Of a DNA stretch of 64,000 nucleotides, positions 1-11,796 are shown piece after piece. The stretch comes from Chrysomallon squamiferum (Eukaryota; Mollusca; Gastropoda; Neomphalida; Peltospiridae), in contig CM022671.1 of assembly GCA_012295275.1 (NCBI GenBank), forward strand, positions 23,144,322 to 23,208,321, given 5' to 3'. Each line of letters opens with the position of its first letter. Positions within the stretch are counted from its first letter, which is position 1. The notes beneath the pieces are model-generated. The model made no database searches and was not told where the DNA came from. It saw only the letters and a list, made by a program, of their open reading frames with translations. The position numbers and the translations under genes are program-made.

Positions 1-508
1 AATATCGAATTGATAATTGAATTAAAATACTATTTTAATATTGGAACGATTGAATTCCAAAACTCTTTAGACATCTATTCTTCCATTTTTTTATGTATAT
101 CTTTTTTTATGGTTACTCTGAAAATAACTTTATTTCACCTACTCATTCGGGTTCAAAACACCTGTCATTTATCCAAAAAAAACCACACACACTAAATAAA
201 GTTATTTATAATCTCAATTAAACCAACATTTTTAATTTCAGTGTAATAATTTACATTTTTATAACTGTCAGTCATATTAAAAATAATAAAAAAAATAAAA
301 TAATCAGTTCAAATCAGAACACAAGATAAATAAATAAAAAAAACCCAACAACAACAACAAAAACAAACATGAAAAAATTAATATATATTATATGTATAAT
401 TACTATATATATTTATGTTTGAATGAATGTATGTCTCTCTTTTTGTTTATTTCATTATATATATATTTATTATTTTATTTGGTTCCCTGGGTCTTTTTCA
501 AACAGATT

Positions 509-540
<32 letters not shown>

Positions 541-884
541 TACTCAAACAAAAGAAGGAGAGAGAAAAAAAAAAGGGAAAAAAAATACAACTACTGTAGC
601 TTTCCATGACAAGAAACAATAACTTATATAGAAAAATGATTACTAGCAGTAGCACGTGGACATCAAAATTAGGTACGTACCTGTATATTGCACGTTAATC
701 AAAACAAAAAAAAGTCTCTCTACGATTTGCCGTCAAAACCTGTTAATAATCCCTCTTTGATCTCACGTTTCATATCTTCAATTACATTTCCGTTAAAACC
801 TTTCTTTTATTACACCCCCATCCGTTAATCAAACTACTGGTTTCTACGAAATTAGTCTTCGCAATGTACGAGAAAGTAATACAT
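1..884. other. AT-rich non-coding stretch
   Basis: A- and T-rich sequence with short homopolymers and TATA-type runs. Reading frames here translate to low-complexity peptides only. Apart from the tetranucleotide tract at 509-538 I see no gene or element. Confidence 0.7.
509..538. repeat. (GACA)n microsatellite
   Basis: About seven uninterrupted GACA units, read directly. They cause the spurious DRQTDRQTD-type frame in this stretch. Confidence 0.95.
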
Positions 885-1010
885 GCCACTTACCCGGGCA
901 CGTGCGCTCGCGCTAGCTCGTCGCGTGGAGGTCGTCTGCAGTGGACGCCATTTTGATAACCGGCGGCGTGTCCATTTTAGAAGCTGACGAGCCATCCTTT
1001 TACAGAAATG
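885..1010 (-). promoter_or_regulatory. CpG-containing island with minus-strand 5' splice site
   Basis: An abrupt island of CG dinucleotides (GCGCTCGCGC, CCGGCGGCG) in AT-rich surroundings. On the minus strand it holds AAAATGGCG, which resembles a YY1 core, and a strong donor CGG|GTAAGTGG near 895. The minus frame from ATG is MDTPPVIKMASTADDLHATS and then a stop before the donor, so a coding first exon is not supported. A non-coding first exon or promoter fits better. This is inferred from composition and motifs alone; a conserved enhancer would look the same. Confidence 0.3.
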
Positions 1011-1740
1011 AGTAAGAACATGGACAGATGATTGCTAGTTATTTCAAGGAGGTAATTGTGTTTTGTACGAGTCCACGTGTCTGATTAAAGGTCGTAGTTT
1101 CATGAAGAATAATTATTAGTTTTAAGAGGTTGTTAATCTGATGGGAAGATAATCCCATACAGAACCACACGCTTTATGGCCAATAAGCAGGTATAATTAA
1201 TATACCAGATTCAGGCTTTAGTTTAAGGCTATATGTATGTGAGAAAGAAAGAAAGAGACGTTTTGTTTTCTGTTACTTTGTTTTGTTTGTTTTTGTCCAT
1301 TCAACTGATAATATATATTTTAATATGGTCAATATAACGTTAAAAAATATCGTAACTATTACTATTTAAAATATATTAAAGAATATATATTTTAAATACA
1401 AACATTTACAATAAACAACAAGCTTATCGATAACTACTGTTATCACTATCGTAGTGCTTCGACTTTCGCTTTGATATATTATTTTCATCTCCATTGCTTT
1501 CTTTTTTGTCGTGGAAGTGCTAAGCCAAACGATTATATCTAAAGACAAACCAGAGAAAGAAAATTATTTAAGAAGATTAAAGTATTTGAAAACACTGTAG
1601 GAGTAATTTATTTTTAAACAAACCAAGTCGTGATCCGAACTGGCATGTGTCATCTGGCTGAATGTCCAAACAGATACAAAATATATTTTTAAAAAATCTG
1701 CCAAGGAAGGAGGGGTCAATTTCCAGTATGACACTCGATG

Positions 1741-1786
1741 TTACGTAACTAATTAATTTCGCTGGCTTCCTGGACAATGGTGACCC
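1741..1786 (+). promoter_or_regulatory. Composite bZIP/homeodomain element, copy A
   Basis: Contains TTACGTAACTAATTAATTT, then CTGGC and ACAATGG. TTACGTAA is the palindromic PAR-bZIP/C/EBP-type site, TAATTA a homeodomain core, and ACAATGG a SOX-type core. Copies B, C and D at 2950, 5324 and 8048 share the arrangement in part. TGACACTCG lies 12 bp upstream, as it lies 13 bp upstream of copy C. Regulatory function is inferred from recurrence and motif content. Confidence 0.4.
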
Positions 1787-2370
1787 GTAACAGTTATAAT
1801 AGAAGGCGTGACACGTAAGACATCGATAAGAGCAGTGATATCTGACGGCACGTTTAGCGTAATCGTACATATTGTTTTGTTTGTTTGTTTGTGTGTTATT
1901 TTTGTTTCTTTTAATCTGTTTTGCCGATTTTGACGGTTAATCGGATAATCCTCTGTTTTAACAAAACATGTCATTATTTGTCCCATTGTCGAAGTGATGT
2001 CATTTCACACTTTGTGATGACTTTGTAATAGAAAACAGTTAAACTGCATACCTTGGGTCTTGAATGACGTATTTTCTACATAAAATTATGAAAATATTTT
2101 ACAGTTGCAAAACGATCCATCTCTCGCTGTTTGAGTCTGGCGTTTGTGGATATGTCATGACTGGCGTGCTAACATGCACGAAGTCGTGAAATTATACTTA
2201 ATGTCGTTATCAACCACTGCTTCAGATTTATTGGTGCAGTTGTCATGAATGCAGTGTGAATAATCCGTTATAAAATTTAAATAAATGTTTGTGTACTCTA
2301 CGATTCTTGGTTCGTGATTTCTTGTATGCAAATATTAATAAGGGTCAGCAGACGAGTGAATGAGTGTGCA

Positions 2371-2483
<113 letters not shown>

Positions 2484-2735
2484 AAAACAAAAACTAGGTA
2501 AGTAAATATTATTTACCATAGGTTGTTTGTTATAACTATCAAATATAACAGATTTGTATTATAATTCCTGATATGTCTGACTAAACAGAGTGTGATAGCA
2601 TAACCAGGAAGCAAATTAAAAATGTTCGAATACTTTATACATCACGCTTAAACATTCAGCATAATAAAATATGCGGAAAAATAACACAGAGATAACATCA
2701 CGTTTCATCAGATATGAGACTAATATGCATCATCT

Positions 2736-2771
2736 GCGCGCGCACACACACACACACACACATATATATAC
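2736..2771. repeat. (CG)(CA)n(TA)n microsatellite
   Basis: A short CGCGCG lead passes into CA repeats and then TA repeats. Direct observation. Confidence 0.9.
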
Positions 2772-2949
2772 AATATCACCATAATTACTTCTAAATCATT
2801 TTATCTTTTCAGCATAATATATCCGAGAGAAGGTTTAAAAAGAAAAAAAAAAATTAAACTTCTAACTCTATGGATGGATTTAGCATGAACTGTCATTTCA
2901 AATCAGCTCGATTCTCTTGAGCGAGGCGTTCAGGTCTCGACATCTAGCA

Positions 2950-2993
2950 TTGCGTAATTAATTAATTTTCTGGCACTTCCATTGCAATGGTCT
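2950..2993 (+). promoter_or_regulatory. Composite homeodomain element, copy B
   Basis: TTGCGTAATTAATTAATTTT followed by CTGGC, CTTCC and CAATGG. It aligns with copy A over about 42 bp with few differences, including the CTGGC and CAATGG blocks. It sits in a complex island of about 2880-3110. Function is inferred. Confidence 0.4.
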
Positions 2994-3397
2994 GTCTAAT
3001 CGCTGCGTATTAAACACACATCAGTTAATGTCGTCCCCTGTTTATCTCCGCCCCTCGTGAGCTGGTCCCGCTTTGTTGTAAGTACATCGTGTCCCAGTAA
3101 CGACCTTTTAATACGATGTGGTTTACTATACACAATGCAGAAATTATTGAAGCAATGATTGGGCGATTGATAGAAAGCATTGTTGAGGATTTTTCACTCT
3201 CTTTATCGCTCCATGATCGGTAAGTATCATGAGATGCACGTCAGTTAACAAGTGAAGTGTTTGGTACAGTTGAAATACGAATTTCTGGCTGTCATTTGTC
3301 CTTTCAGTCAATAACAATTTGCAGTGATCTTCCCTGAAAGAAAGAAAAAGGATGAAACACTGATACTTTTTTTTGTTGTTGTCTAAAATCATAATTT

Positions 3398-3400
<3 letters not shown>

Positions 3401-3486
<86 letters not shown>

Positions 3487-3512
3487 ACCCCCTCTCTCTC
3501 TCTCTCTCTCTC
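3401..3512. repeat. (CT)n microsatellite
   Basis: Near-perfect CT dinucleotides to 3484, a short TTTACCCC interruption, then more CT to 3512. One of eleven long GA/CT tracts in the window. Confidence 0.97.
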
Positions 3513-4396
3513 GTGTGTATGACTATGATGACGGATGAAATATGATTATATGTAACACATATAATGTATTGCTTTGATAAAAGATAGAAACTGCTAGTCT
3601 TATTTAATCTTACCATCTTGCTTCTTTCAAAAACAGCAATAAAATATCGCATCTTAACTTATATTTTTTGCATACAAAGAAAATTTTGTTAAATAAATCA
3701 CGCAGAAAGGAATTTTTTTGAACTTTTTTTTTTTTTTTTTGATTTACTAGTGCACTAGACACCTCATAACTGGAGTTAACGTCATTTACAAATTAAATAC
3801 ACTGTTTTATATGTTCTGTGATGTAAAGTGTGTCTTGTCAAAGTTATTTTGATTGGATGTGTTACAGGATGAAGCCATTTGGCTAAACTTGTAATAACAA
3901 AAAAAAAAAAAAAAAGAATCAAGAAAAAAAAAAAAATTAAGAAGTTATAGAAAATGATAACAGTAAAATAATAATCTTAATAGCCTATTTTTTTTTTTTT
4001 TTTTTTTTTTTTGGTAAAGAGTCAAACTATAACTCCGTGTTGCGGTTTTATTAATTCTAGTTGACAGGCGATACATTCTGCAACATAGCACACTTGTCAA
4101 ATTTGTCACGACCCATCAGTCGTCGAGTAAAAGGTTCTTTTTTTCAAATCGAATTTAGTCTGTGATGTTCATGCGATAATTGCGTGATGATACTTGATGT
4201 CTTGCAACTCCTCGGAATATTGGATCCGGTTAGCATCACGGCGGTGTCGTGTTGGACGTGTGAACTCACGTTTCCTACGACAACTTCGGCATTAGACATG
4301 GTCTGCTGTGCGGTTTTATCCTCTTTTGGTATTTTGATAATACCGTCGTTGTGACATCTGAGGCGAAAAGGTTAATCCACTGCACCGAAGTTGGCC
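3513..4396. other. Mixed AT-rich and complex DNA
   Basis: Poly-T and poly-A runs at about 3725-3740, 3900-3915 and 3985-4012, then complex sequence from about 4030. The latter includes GGTATT...AATACC, a short inverted repeat near 4328. No credible exon or RNA gene seen. Confidence 0.5.
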
Positions 4397-4683
4397 GGTT
4401 ATTAGGATAGAACACTTGCTAGTTATTAGGACAGGCGATCTGCGAGTCAATATGATAGAAGATGTTAACTAGGACATTTTAAGAGATGGCTAACTGTTAG
4501 GATAGAACATTTGCTAGTTATTAATAAACGAGATTTGAGAGTTATTAGGATAGGAGATCTGTTAGTTACTGGGATAGGAGATTGTGAGTTAACAGTATAG
4601 GACATTTGCGAAATAGTAGTTAGAACATTTGCGAGGTATCAGGATAGGAGGTCTGCGAGTTATTAGTAAAGGACATTCTGACA
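4397..4683 (+). repeat. Degenerate 24-bp minisatellite
   Basis: About twelve diverged tandem units, each close to GTTATTAGGATAGGAGATYT plus TGCGA. Starts can be read at about 4397, 4422, 4446 and so on to 4660, with spacing 23-26 bp. The strings TTATTAGGATAG, ACATTTGCGA and GATCTGCGAG recur. Both edges fade into unique sequence. There is no long frame through the array, so a coding repeat is unlikely. The divergence suggests an old array. Confidence 0.8.
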
Positions 4684-5323
4684 GTGGCTGTTAGAACTAA
4701 TCTAGCAATTTAACTACAACTTTTCTGTCTGAATCTGCATCATATACATCGGTTTACTGTAATAGGTACTTCAGTCATTGATTATTTATCTGAAATATAT
4801 TTATGACACGATATAACGTTATTTTTGGATTGTTATTCGTTGTTTGTTTTTTTGTTTTCTTTCTATTTTTCAAAACAATAAATAAATTATTATTATTTTT
4901 TTTTCAAGCTAATGCAATTTGAATTTAACACCAACATTAATCATTAAAGGTTTCACAACTATAGTTTATATTCTGTTCTTTTACAGTGTGTTCAGTTGGA
5001 TACAAGTATGATGCTATAAGCAGCCATAAAATAAAGCTATGAATTGGTAGCATAAAAAAAAAAAAAAAAACATGAAATAGATTCGAACTATTTGTTGTAT
5101 AATTCAATTATACTGTAATTCAGAACAGCAATTCACAAACAAAAGAAAGTTAAACTTTAATTTCTTAGAAATCATAACGCAGACAATTAGACATTTAAGA
5201 AAAAAACACAGAAAAAGTCAGAGTCAAAACCTAACCAGTACGAAACAGAATAACTGCAAGGATCTTAACAATGATCTACTTATCTACCAGGATAAATTAA
5301 TTACGATAGGTGACACTCGTGAA

Positions 5324-5363
5324 TTGCATAACTAATTAATTTATCAACAACCTCCTTATGGTC
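5324..5363 (+). promoter_or_regulatory. Composite homeodomain element, copy C
   Basis: TTGCATAACTAATTAATTT followed about 12 bp later by CCTCCTTATGGTC. TGACACTCG begins 13 bp upstream, as in copy A. The downstream SOX-like CAATGG is degraded to TTATGG. Function inferred from recurrence. Confidence 0.35.
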
Positions 5364-5384
5364 AAAAAGAAATTAGCTTTTGTC

Positions 5385-5665
5385 ACTGCGACCTGTGGTA
5401 CTTCGCTGTGGCTTTTCGTTTTTTTGTCGACTGCTCGGACTGCTCGTCTCACTAAGACAGGCTAGGCTGCACAATGAAAGAGATGATTGCGTGATACGTG
5501 CATGATGATAGTTTACTTTGTCCGCTGATCTCACACGCTTCGGGGTATCGAAGTCACACTGAAAGTCACACTAATTTCGTATGCTAAGCTCCAGCGAAGC
5601 CTTTTAGTGAGTAGAAGACTATATGGATCACGCTTAATCCATCGCGTGGGAAAAACGTACAGCCT
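5385..5665. other. Complex island, possible conserved non-coding element
   Basis: GC-richer than its surroundings. It contains an exact 10-bp direct repeat AAGTCACACT (5551 and 5563) and a CTTCG-GGGTAT-CGAAG inverted repeat at about 5539-5553. No open frame with splice sites stands out. Confidence 0.3.
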
Positions 5666-6890
5666 GGTGTTATGTAAACCTCATAGTTTATGAGGAAATC
5701 AGCTCTTATTAAATTGTGATTTTTATTTCAAATAGTACTTTACTAATTCTGTTTCATAAAGGTTATTTTTTCTTATTTTTTTTTTTTTTTTTTTTTCTTA
5801 AATGTACCTTAGTGATAAATGGGTTATTATAAGTCTATTAAAAAAAAAAATGAAAGAAATATATGCTTTTGACACAGTAAGCATAGAATAGAAGAAAAAA
5901 AAAAATTATTTTTATTCATGGGAAAGAAATAAACTGTATTTTATTTCCGAAATGGCGTATTTCTGTGACATGTTTCCATCTAAAATTTTCATTTTTGATT
6001 TAAAATTTACATTTTCATCATAATCTTATGATATAATTAAGGTTCTGCACTCTGAAATATCACTTAAATTCCATTATGGTAAAACAAAGAAAGAAATATA
6101 TTTAAAAAAAACAAAAAAAAAACAAGATTTATACTCAAAGTTTACTTTTTCACGAAAATCTTAATATATATATTTTAATTCTAAATGTCATGAATAAAAT
6201 AAACCGATACTATATGTAAAGAAAAACGTCAATAAAATATCTCCTAATTGTTTAGAGTTACTTGCTGAGGGATGCAGCGATTTTCCCCGCTCATCTACAA
6301 ACAAAAATCATTTATTAATAAATGTTGGTAATGAAATGCGTTGAAAAATTATGCCTAACAGTCAGTAGTTAATATGTCATCTATTTTGTGTTGTTGTTTT
6401 TTCCGATCTAGGAAAGGAGAGGTAATTACAACGTAAAACTGTACGATGGCGATATTTTATCTTAATTAACCTTGACATTTTTTATTTTATTTTATTTTTA
6501 AATATCTAAACAGATATGGTTAAACCAGTTTTTTAAAAATCGCAGGAAAGAGTCGTTGTCAGAAAGTTATGGGATAAGAATGGAATAATTAAAAAAAAAA
6601 AAAAAAAAAAAAAAATATAAAACATTTCAAAATATGTACTGAAGACAAAACATCAAGATTTTTTCAACAGGTTATGTATGATTCGATTGCACGTACAGTA
6701 TATATGAGTAAAAAAAACAAACACCCCAAAACAAACACCCCAAAACATACATCTATATATAATTTATAATTATATCCATGTACGTTAAGCAGTAAATTAA
6801 ACTAAAGCTTCACCATATATTATCACTTTCACAACAAACACCTTCCTCTCTGTCTAACGTGTACATTACTGACCTTGTGATTAATTTCTG
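5666..6890. other. AT-rich non-coding stretch
   Basis: Dominated by poly-A and poly-T runs (about 5775-5797, 6590-6616) and AT-rich text. ACAAACACCCCAAAAC is tandemly doubled near 6718-6750. No gene seen. Confidence 0.6.
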
Positions 6891-6910
6891 GGTTTGTTTT
6901 TTTATTGCAG

Positions 6911-7043
6911 TAAGGTATCTCACCTTGCACCTGTGACAGTATTTACCAAATCAATGTTTTATGGCTCCCTAACCTCTGATCAAACTTTAGTACACCGCAC
7001 ACAAACCTTGCGACATGTGTTCAAGCCAGTTCGTCACAATTAA
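6911..7043 (+). CDS. Candidate terminal coding exon
   Basis: A strong acceptor (GTTTGTTTTTTTATTGCAG) ends at 6910. After one base, an open frame of 43 codons runs to TAA at 7041-7043. The peptide has mixed composition (for example LAPVTVFTKSMFYGSL) unlike the translated repeats nearby; the other two frames close early. No polyadenylation signal follows closely and there is no homology I recognise. A good acceptor beside a chance open frame is a real alternative, since this is AT-rich DNA with many T-runs. Confidence 0.2.
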
Positions 7044-7119
7044 AATGATACAAAGACACCTGTTGTTTCGTCATAAACGCCTCGCAAAATGTCACATCAA
7101 CTGACACCTAGTATATTTG

Positions 7120-7300
7120 TGCGTGTTTGGCAGTATGTGTGGGTGTGTTTTTTTTTTCCGTGTGTGTGCTGTCTAAGTACAGACGTACTTATATCCGTGC
7201 CTACATGGTATGGTTTTATTTGCATATATCTATGTATGTATGTCTGAATGTACGTGTGTATGTGTGTCTGTATGTGTGTCGGTATGTCTTTAGCCATCCG
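7120..7300. repeat. Degenerate TG/TATG-rich tract
   Basis: Irregular TGTG, TATG and TGTC runs with poly-T inside. Frames here on both strands are repeat translations. Confidence 0.7.
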
Positions 7301-7496
7301 TCCGTGTCATACTTATGCCCATAACTAAGTATGCACGTCCCTATGCAGTACATGCATGTATATTTGTATGTTCGAACGCGTACCTATGTGAGAAGGTAGA
7401 TATGTGTGTGTTTATTGGCAGTTTTTGCTTTAGTCTAAGAGTTAAAGTTGTAAAGGTGACACCTCTTATTATACCTTCCACAATTAATTGCACGCA

Positions 7497-7883
7497 TTAC
7501 AGAATATGAAAATATTGTCTCTGGCAGGTTGTCACTTGTATGTGTGAAATGTTTATGTATTCAATATTAATCTTGAAAGACGTAGGATATGATGAACCAT
7601 TTTGATAGTCCATTAAGTTTCTTTCCATTCCAACCTCTGCCGCAAAAGCACTATCAGAAGAAAGTAAAATAAAGCAAAATAAAATCAAACAAAATAAAAT
7701 CAAATCAAAAAGCAAGAGAAACCAAATTCTCACGCCTGTCACTAGTTTACTTAAGTCACGTTTTGTTAAGTAGTTGTTTGGGAAGCAGTACGCACCACTG
7801 CTTTGTCTAGGGGACATAACTTGATACAATGCAAAGTATATTAGCGGCCCTATACGCGATTGCATAGTTCGAACAAATACCAT
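7497..7883 (-). other. Unclassified 128-codon open reading frame
   Basis: The longest ATG-started frame in the window not made mainly of a perfect microsatellite. It has one strongly hydrophobic stretch around residues 53-75 (FLLLFDLILFCLILFCFILL), which could be a membrane segment. However, that stretch is encoded by AAAATAAAATC-like low-complexity DNA, and no splice sites or promoter clearly frame it. No family is recognised. I regard chance as more likely than a gene. Confidence 0.12.
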
Positions 7884-8021
7884 TCAATTAAAAAAGAATT
7901 ACCATATGGACCAAATCACATATGACAATCGTGACAATGATTAGTGATGTTTAGTGGGAGGGAGTAAACAGCTGTGACACCAAATCTATTTCTAACATTC
8001 ATTTTGCACGACTTATATGGC

Positions 8022-8048
8022 AGAGAAATTAATTAGTTACGTAACGTC
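8022..8048 (-). promoter_or_regulatory. Composite bZIP/homeodomain element, copy D
   Basis: Read on the minus strand it contains GTTACGTAACTAATTAATTT followed by CTCTGCC. This is identical to copy A over TTACGTAACTAATTAATTTC. Upstream, GGTGTCATAATTTC echoes GGGGTCAATTTC of copy A. It lies in inverse orientation to copies A-C. Regulatory role inferred. Confidence 0.4.
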
Positions 8049-8100
8049 CAAGAAATTATGACACCAGTTACTGTCAAATAAAAGTAAAGAAAGACTGTGT

Positions 8101-8101
8101 T

Positions 8102-8148
<47 letters not shown>

Positions 8149-8149
8149 T
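8101..8149. repeat. (TTTA)n microsatellite
   Basis: Twelve perfect TTTA units, read directly. Confidence 0.97.
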
Positions 8150-8397
8150 AACTATGATATATTTGCCTGTCTTTATCCTCTAATTAGTTATGGCAAAAAT
8201 GTGCATTATTAAAAAATAATAATAATTATAACAAAAAAGTAGAAATAAAAATAAATACATATAATACGCAATGTGTAACGCAGATAATAATTATCTTATA
8301 TTAGCATTAACCGCAGCAGTAGAAGTACAAACAGTAACTGTTATTACCTATTTATTGAAAAGTATAATATTTAATTAAATCTGAACTACTAGTGTTT

Positions 8398-8510
8398 TAA
8401 TGATGATGATGATGACAATGATAATAATAATAATATTAATAATATATTATTAGTAGTAGTATTCTTACACGTAGTAATAGTATCAGTAGTGGCAGTAGTA
8501 ATAATAAAGG
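8398..8510. repeat. Compound trinucleotide tract
   Basis: GAT, AAT and AGT triplets succeed each other with interruptions. No coding meaning is apparent. Confidence 0.75.
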
Positions 8511-8553
8511 TCAATGTCGTAGATATACTAGTCATTTATATCGAATAATCAAA

Positions 8554-8558
<5 letters not shown>

Positions 8559-8632
<74 letters not shown>
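8559..8632. repeat. (CT)n microsatellite
   Basis: About 34 CT units with one TTT interruption near the end. Confidence 0.97.
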
Positions 8633-8639
8633 ACCTTGT

Positions 8640-10595
8640 GTGTATGTATATATGTTACAGAGCCATATAGCTCGTGATTGCTTGCTCGAACGTAAACAAG
8701 TCCCCGGAAGTTTAAGAATAGTAGAGTGCTCATATTAAGCTTACAATTCCGAGTAAAATCTGTTAAGTCGATTTGAACTTGTATTCGTTTCGTTAATTGC
8801 AGGCGAGTTTTTCCAAAAGGAAGACGTTGGGAAGAAAAGTTCTTGTTCCAAAATAAATGTCTTCTTTCTCACAGCGAATAAAAATTATATAATTTCTTTT
8901 CCATATCGGTTTGGGAATAACCATCAAACGGACCTGTATCGCTGTATAACTGAGAGCCTCTGATTAAGCGTATAATCCAATTAGCATGTGGAGTACAAGG
9001 CAACACGACAATCAAAGCAAAATAAAACTGTTCTGAATCATTAATCTCGAAACTTTCATATTTACACATTTATTTTAGTTAGTATTATAGTACGGGGGTT
9101 TGTTGAAGGGAGAAAAAAAAAAAAAAAAAAAAAAAAAAAGATTTTTCTTGCGTTTCGTTCGAGTTGAGGAGTCAGGTTTTTAGAGTCACCGTGAACAGCT
9201 GCCGGCAGCCTCCTCACAGATGGTATTGTAACGTGTTATGACATAAAACGGCGCATTCTGTTATTTTATTTTCTTTCAAATTCTACAACTTCAAGGAATT
9301 ATTAGGATATAAATTAGTTTTGAACAAGAACATTTCTGTTGATAATTATGATTGGCAAAACATCGATATATTTGTTGAAAGTGAATCTTGGAAAACAAAT
9401 AAACACGTCACGTTTGTGTTATTTTTGTCACGTTTTCCACATTATTTTAAGTGAGAGAATTATTAACAGAAGCATAAACCTTTTTATGTCTTTCAGTAAC
9501 TGCATATGTTAATTACTTTTGTATTATATATTTGTTTATATATATATATTTGATAAAATGTTAAAAAAACCCACAAAAAAACCCCCACAAACAAAAACAA
9601 CAAACATATCAAATAAGTAGTAAATGCATTTTTATTCCTTCTTCTTGTGTTTTTTTTTTCTTGATTTCTGATATTGTTAATGTTATCGATGCTGCTATTG
9701 TTCTATCGCCAGCTCATATCCCAGTATCTCTAATATAATGTTTTCTGTGATGACCAACCACAACACATTATCACAAATACCTTTCTTGCCTTGACAAAAT
9801 TTTTCTGTTACTCCTGTTTTGACTTGTACTTCATCTGTCCCCATCCACCAATGGTTAAAGCACATCTAGTCTGCCCCCTCCACAATTTTTTTTTTTTTTT
9901 TTTAATTAAAATAATAAAATAAAAATGTATTAAAATAATGATTACAAACAAGACAGAAATTATGGCCATACCCCCTATTTCATTAACTGTTTATACATTC
10001 GGTTTTACCTCAGTATCTATAATATTGTATATTTATCACGTTTTACAGAAGTTGGTTGCTCGTCTTTCTGTGATACTGCTTCTGTCAGTAGGTATGTCAC
10101 TACTAAAATTACTGCTACTACAGTTACTCATTCAGTTTGTTTCAAGTTTTTGTTTGAAAGGTCTTCCATCTTATACTACTGTTGTTAATTTTTCTATTAT
10201 TATTGCATTTTCTTTTTCTATTCTTCTATAACTAACAATATACTTTACAAGAATAATTATTATAAGTTATGACAAATTATATCAACAGTATTTCATTTTG
10301 ATCATGATGATGATGATGATAATAGTAATCTCTTTTCCGATATATATAATCAAATTTGTTATTATTAAACTAATTGTTTTGGTTTTAGAAAATAAGATAT
10401 AAATTTAAGAAATAATAAATTTCCCGTGGAGACAACGGAGCAGCATATCTCACTAATTAATAATTAATTAATATAATAATTCAAAGAGTTTATCTGGATA
10501 TTTGTGGAAAATGAAAAGGTAAATAGATTAATAAACAAAATAGAGAAATAAAGATTAACTAAAGAAGAAACAACCTTCCCAGTTGAATCTGTAAT
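8640..10595. other. Non-coding stretch with one small complex patch
   Basis: A poly-A run at 9112-9139 and a complex patch at about 9140-9240. The frame at 9938-10231 is hydrophobic and lacks start context or splice evidence. No gene is supported. Confidence 0.5.
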
Positions 10596-10601
10596 CAGCT
10601 A

Positions 10602-10609
10602 TCACGTGA
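10602..10609. promoter_or_regulatory. TCACGTGA E-box octamer
   Basis: Within the palindrome ATCACGTGAT. TCACGTGA is the bHLH-ZIP (USF/MITF/TFE-type) core; the same octamer occurs at 32209, 45413 and 54756. Binding is not shown by sequence alone. Confidence 0.3.
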
Positions 10610-10646
10610 TTTTAGGATTACGTTCTTAAAATCTGTCTTTCTTATC

Positions 10647-11010
10647 AAAAAAAAAAAAAAGAAGAAGAAGAAGTAGAAGAAGAAGAAGAAAAGGAATAAT
10701 AAGATAAAAAAAAACCGACAACCCATCACCTTCCAAACAAGCAGTACAGAAATAAAACATTCTCTTTTTCTTCCTGACCACATAAATAACACAAAAGTGA
10801 CAACAACATGTAATAAAAATTCATTACATACAATCTTAGTTTCCTTAAAAACTTTTTTTTTCTTTTTCTTTTTTTTTCTTTCTTTCTTTCTTTTTTTTTT
10901 TTTTTTTTTTACTAATTTCGTGTTCTTACATCTTTTTCTGCTATTTTTTTTAAATTTTTTTTTCTCGGTTTACAATTCTTCTTTCTTTCTTTCTTTCATT
11001 TTTTACCCCC
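10647..11010. repeat. Purine tract then T-rich low-complexity tract
   Basis: Poly-A and (GAA)n/(GAAGTA) to about 10690, then long T runs and (TTTC)n from 10850 to about 11000. Read directly. Confidence 0.85.
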
Positions 11011-11151
11011 GTTTTTCTCGCAGAAACAGCCCGCGCTGTACATCAAAGGAACGGAGTTGTTGAAAAAATTAGGAAGAACTTTTCACTTTTCTTTTAGACG
11101 TCATTGTCTATCAGAATATCGTCTTCTTTATCAGCCGTCAACCCGCGTCCC

Positions 11152-11430
11152 ACGAAACACTTCACAACGTGGCGATCTTCTTAAAACAAGAACAGTTTTC
11201 TTACATGATTTACTGGGCTGTTGGTTCTTCAATAATGTTAAGGACGAAAGCGATGATGGTGTTAGTAAGCAACACACACACACACACACACACACAGACA
11301 CACACGCACGAAACACTTCACAACGTGGTGATCTTCTTAAAACAAGAAGAGTTGTGCTTTTGTTACATGATTTATTGGGCTATTGGTTCTTTAATAATGT
11401 TAAGGACAAAAGCTATGATGGTGTTAGTAG

Positions 11431-11481
<51 letters not shown>

Positions 11482-11744
11482 CGAAACACTTCACAACGTG
11501 GTGATCTTAAAACAAGAAGAGTTGTTCTGTTCTTACATGATTTACTGGGCTGTTGGTTCTTCAATAATGTTAAGGACGAAAGCGATGATGGTGTTAGTAA
11601 GTAAAACACACACACACACACACACACGAAACACTTCACAACGTGGTGATCTTAAAACAAGAAGAGCTGTGCTTTTCTTACATGATTTACTGGGTTGTTG
11701 GTTCTTCAGTAATGTTAAGGACGAAAGCGATGATGGTGTTAGTA

Positions 11745-11796
<52 letters not shown>

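Noticed and set aside
1577-1870. 97-codon minus-strand frame with several cysteines
   Set aside because: Overlaps the composite TAATTA element and another open minus frame; no splice sites, promoter or recognised domain.
3141-3219. Exon-like 79-bp segment ending at CG|GTAAGTAT, peptide IIEAMIGRLIESIVED
   Set aside because: The donor is strong, but the acceptor (TTTACTATACACAATGCAG) has a poor pyrimidine tract, and the opposite strand is open for 82 codons.
9938-10231. 97-codon hydrophobic plus frame
   Set aside because: Leucine/isoleucine/serine-rich product expected from T-rich DNA; no start context or splice evidence.
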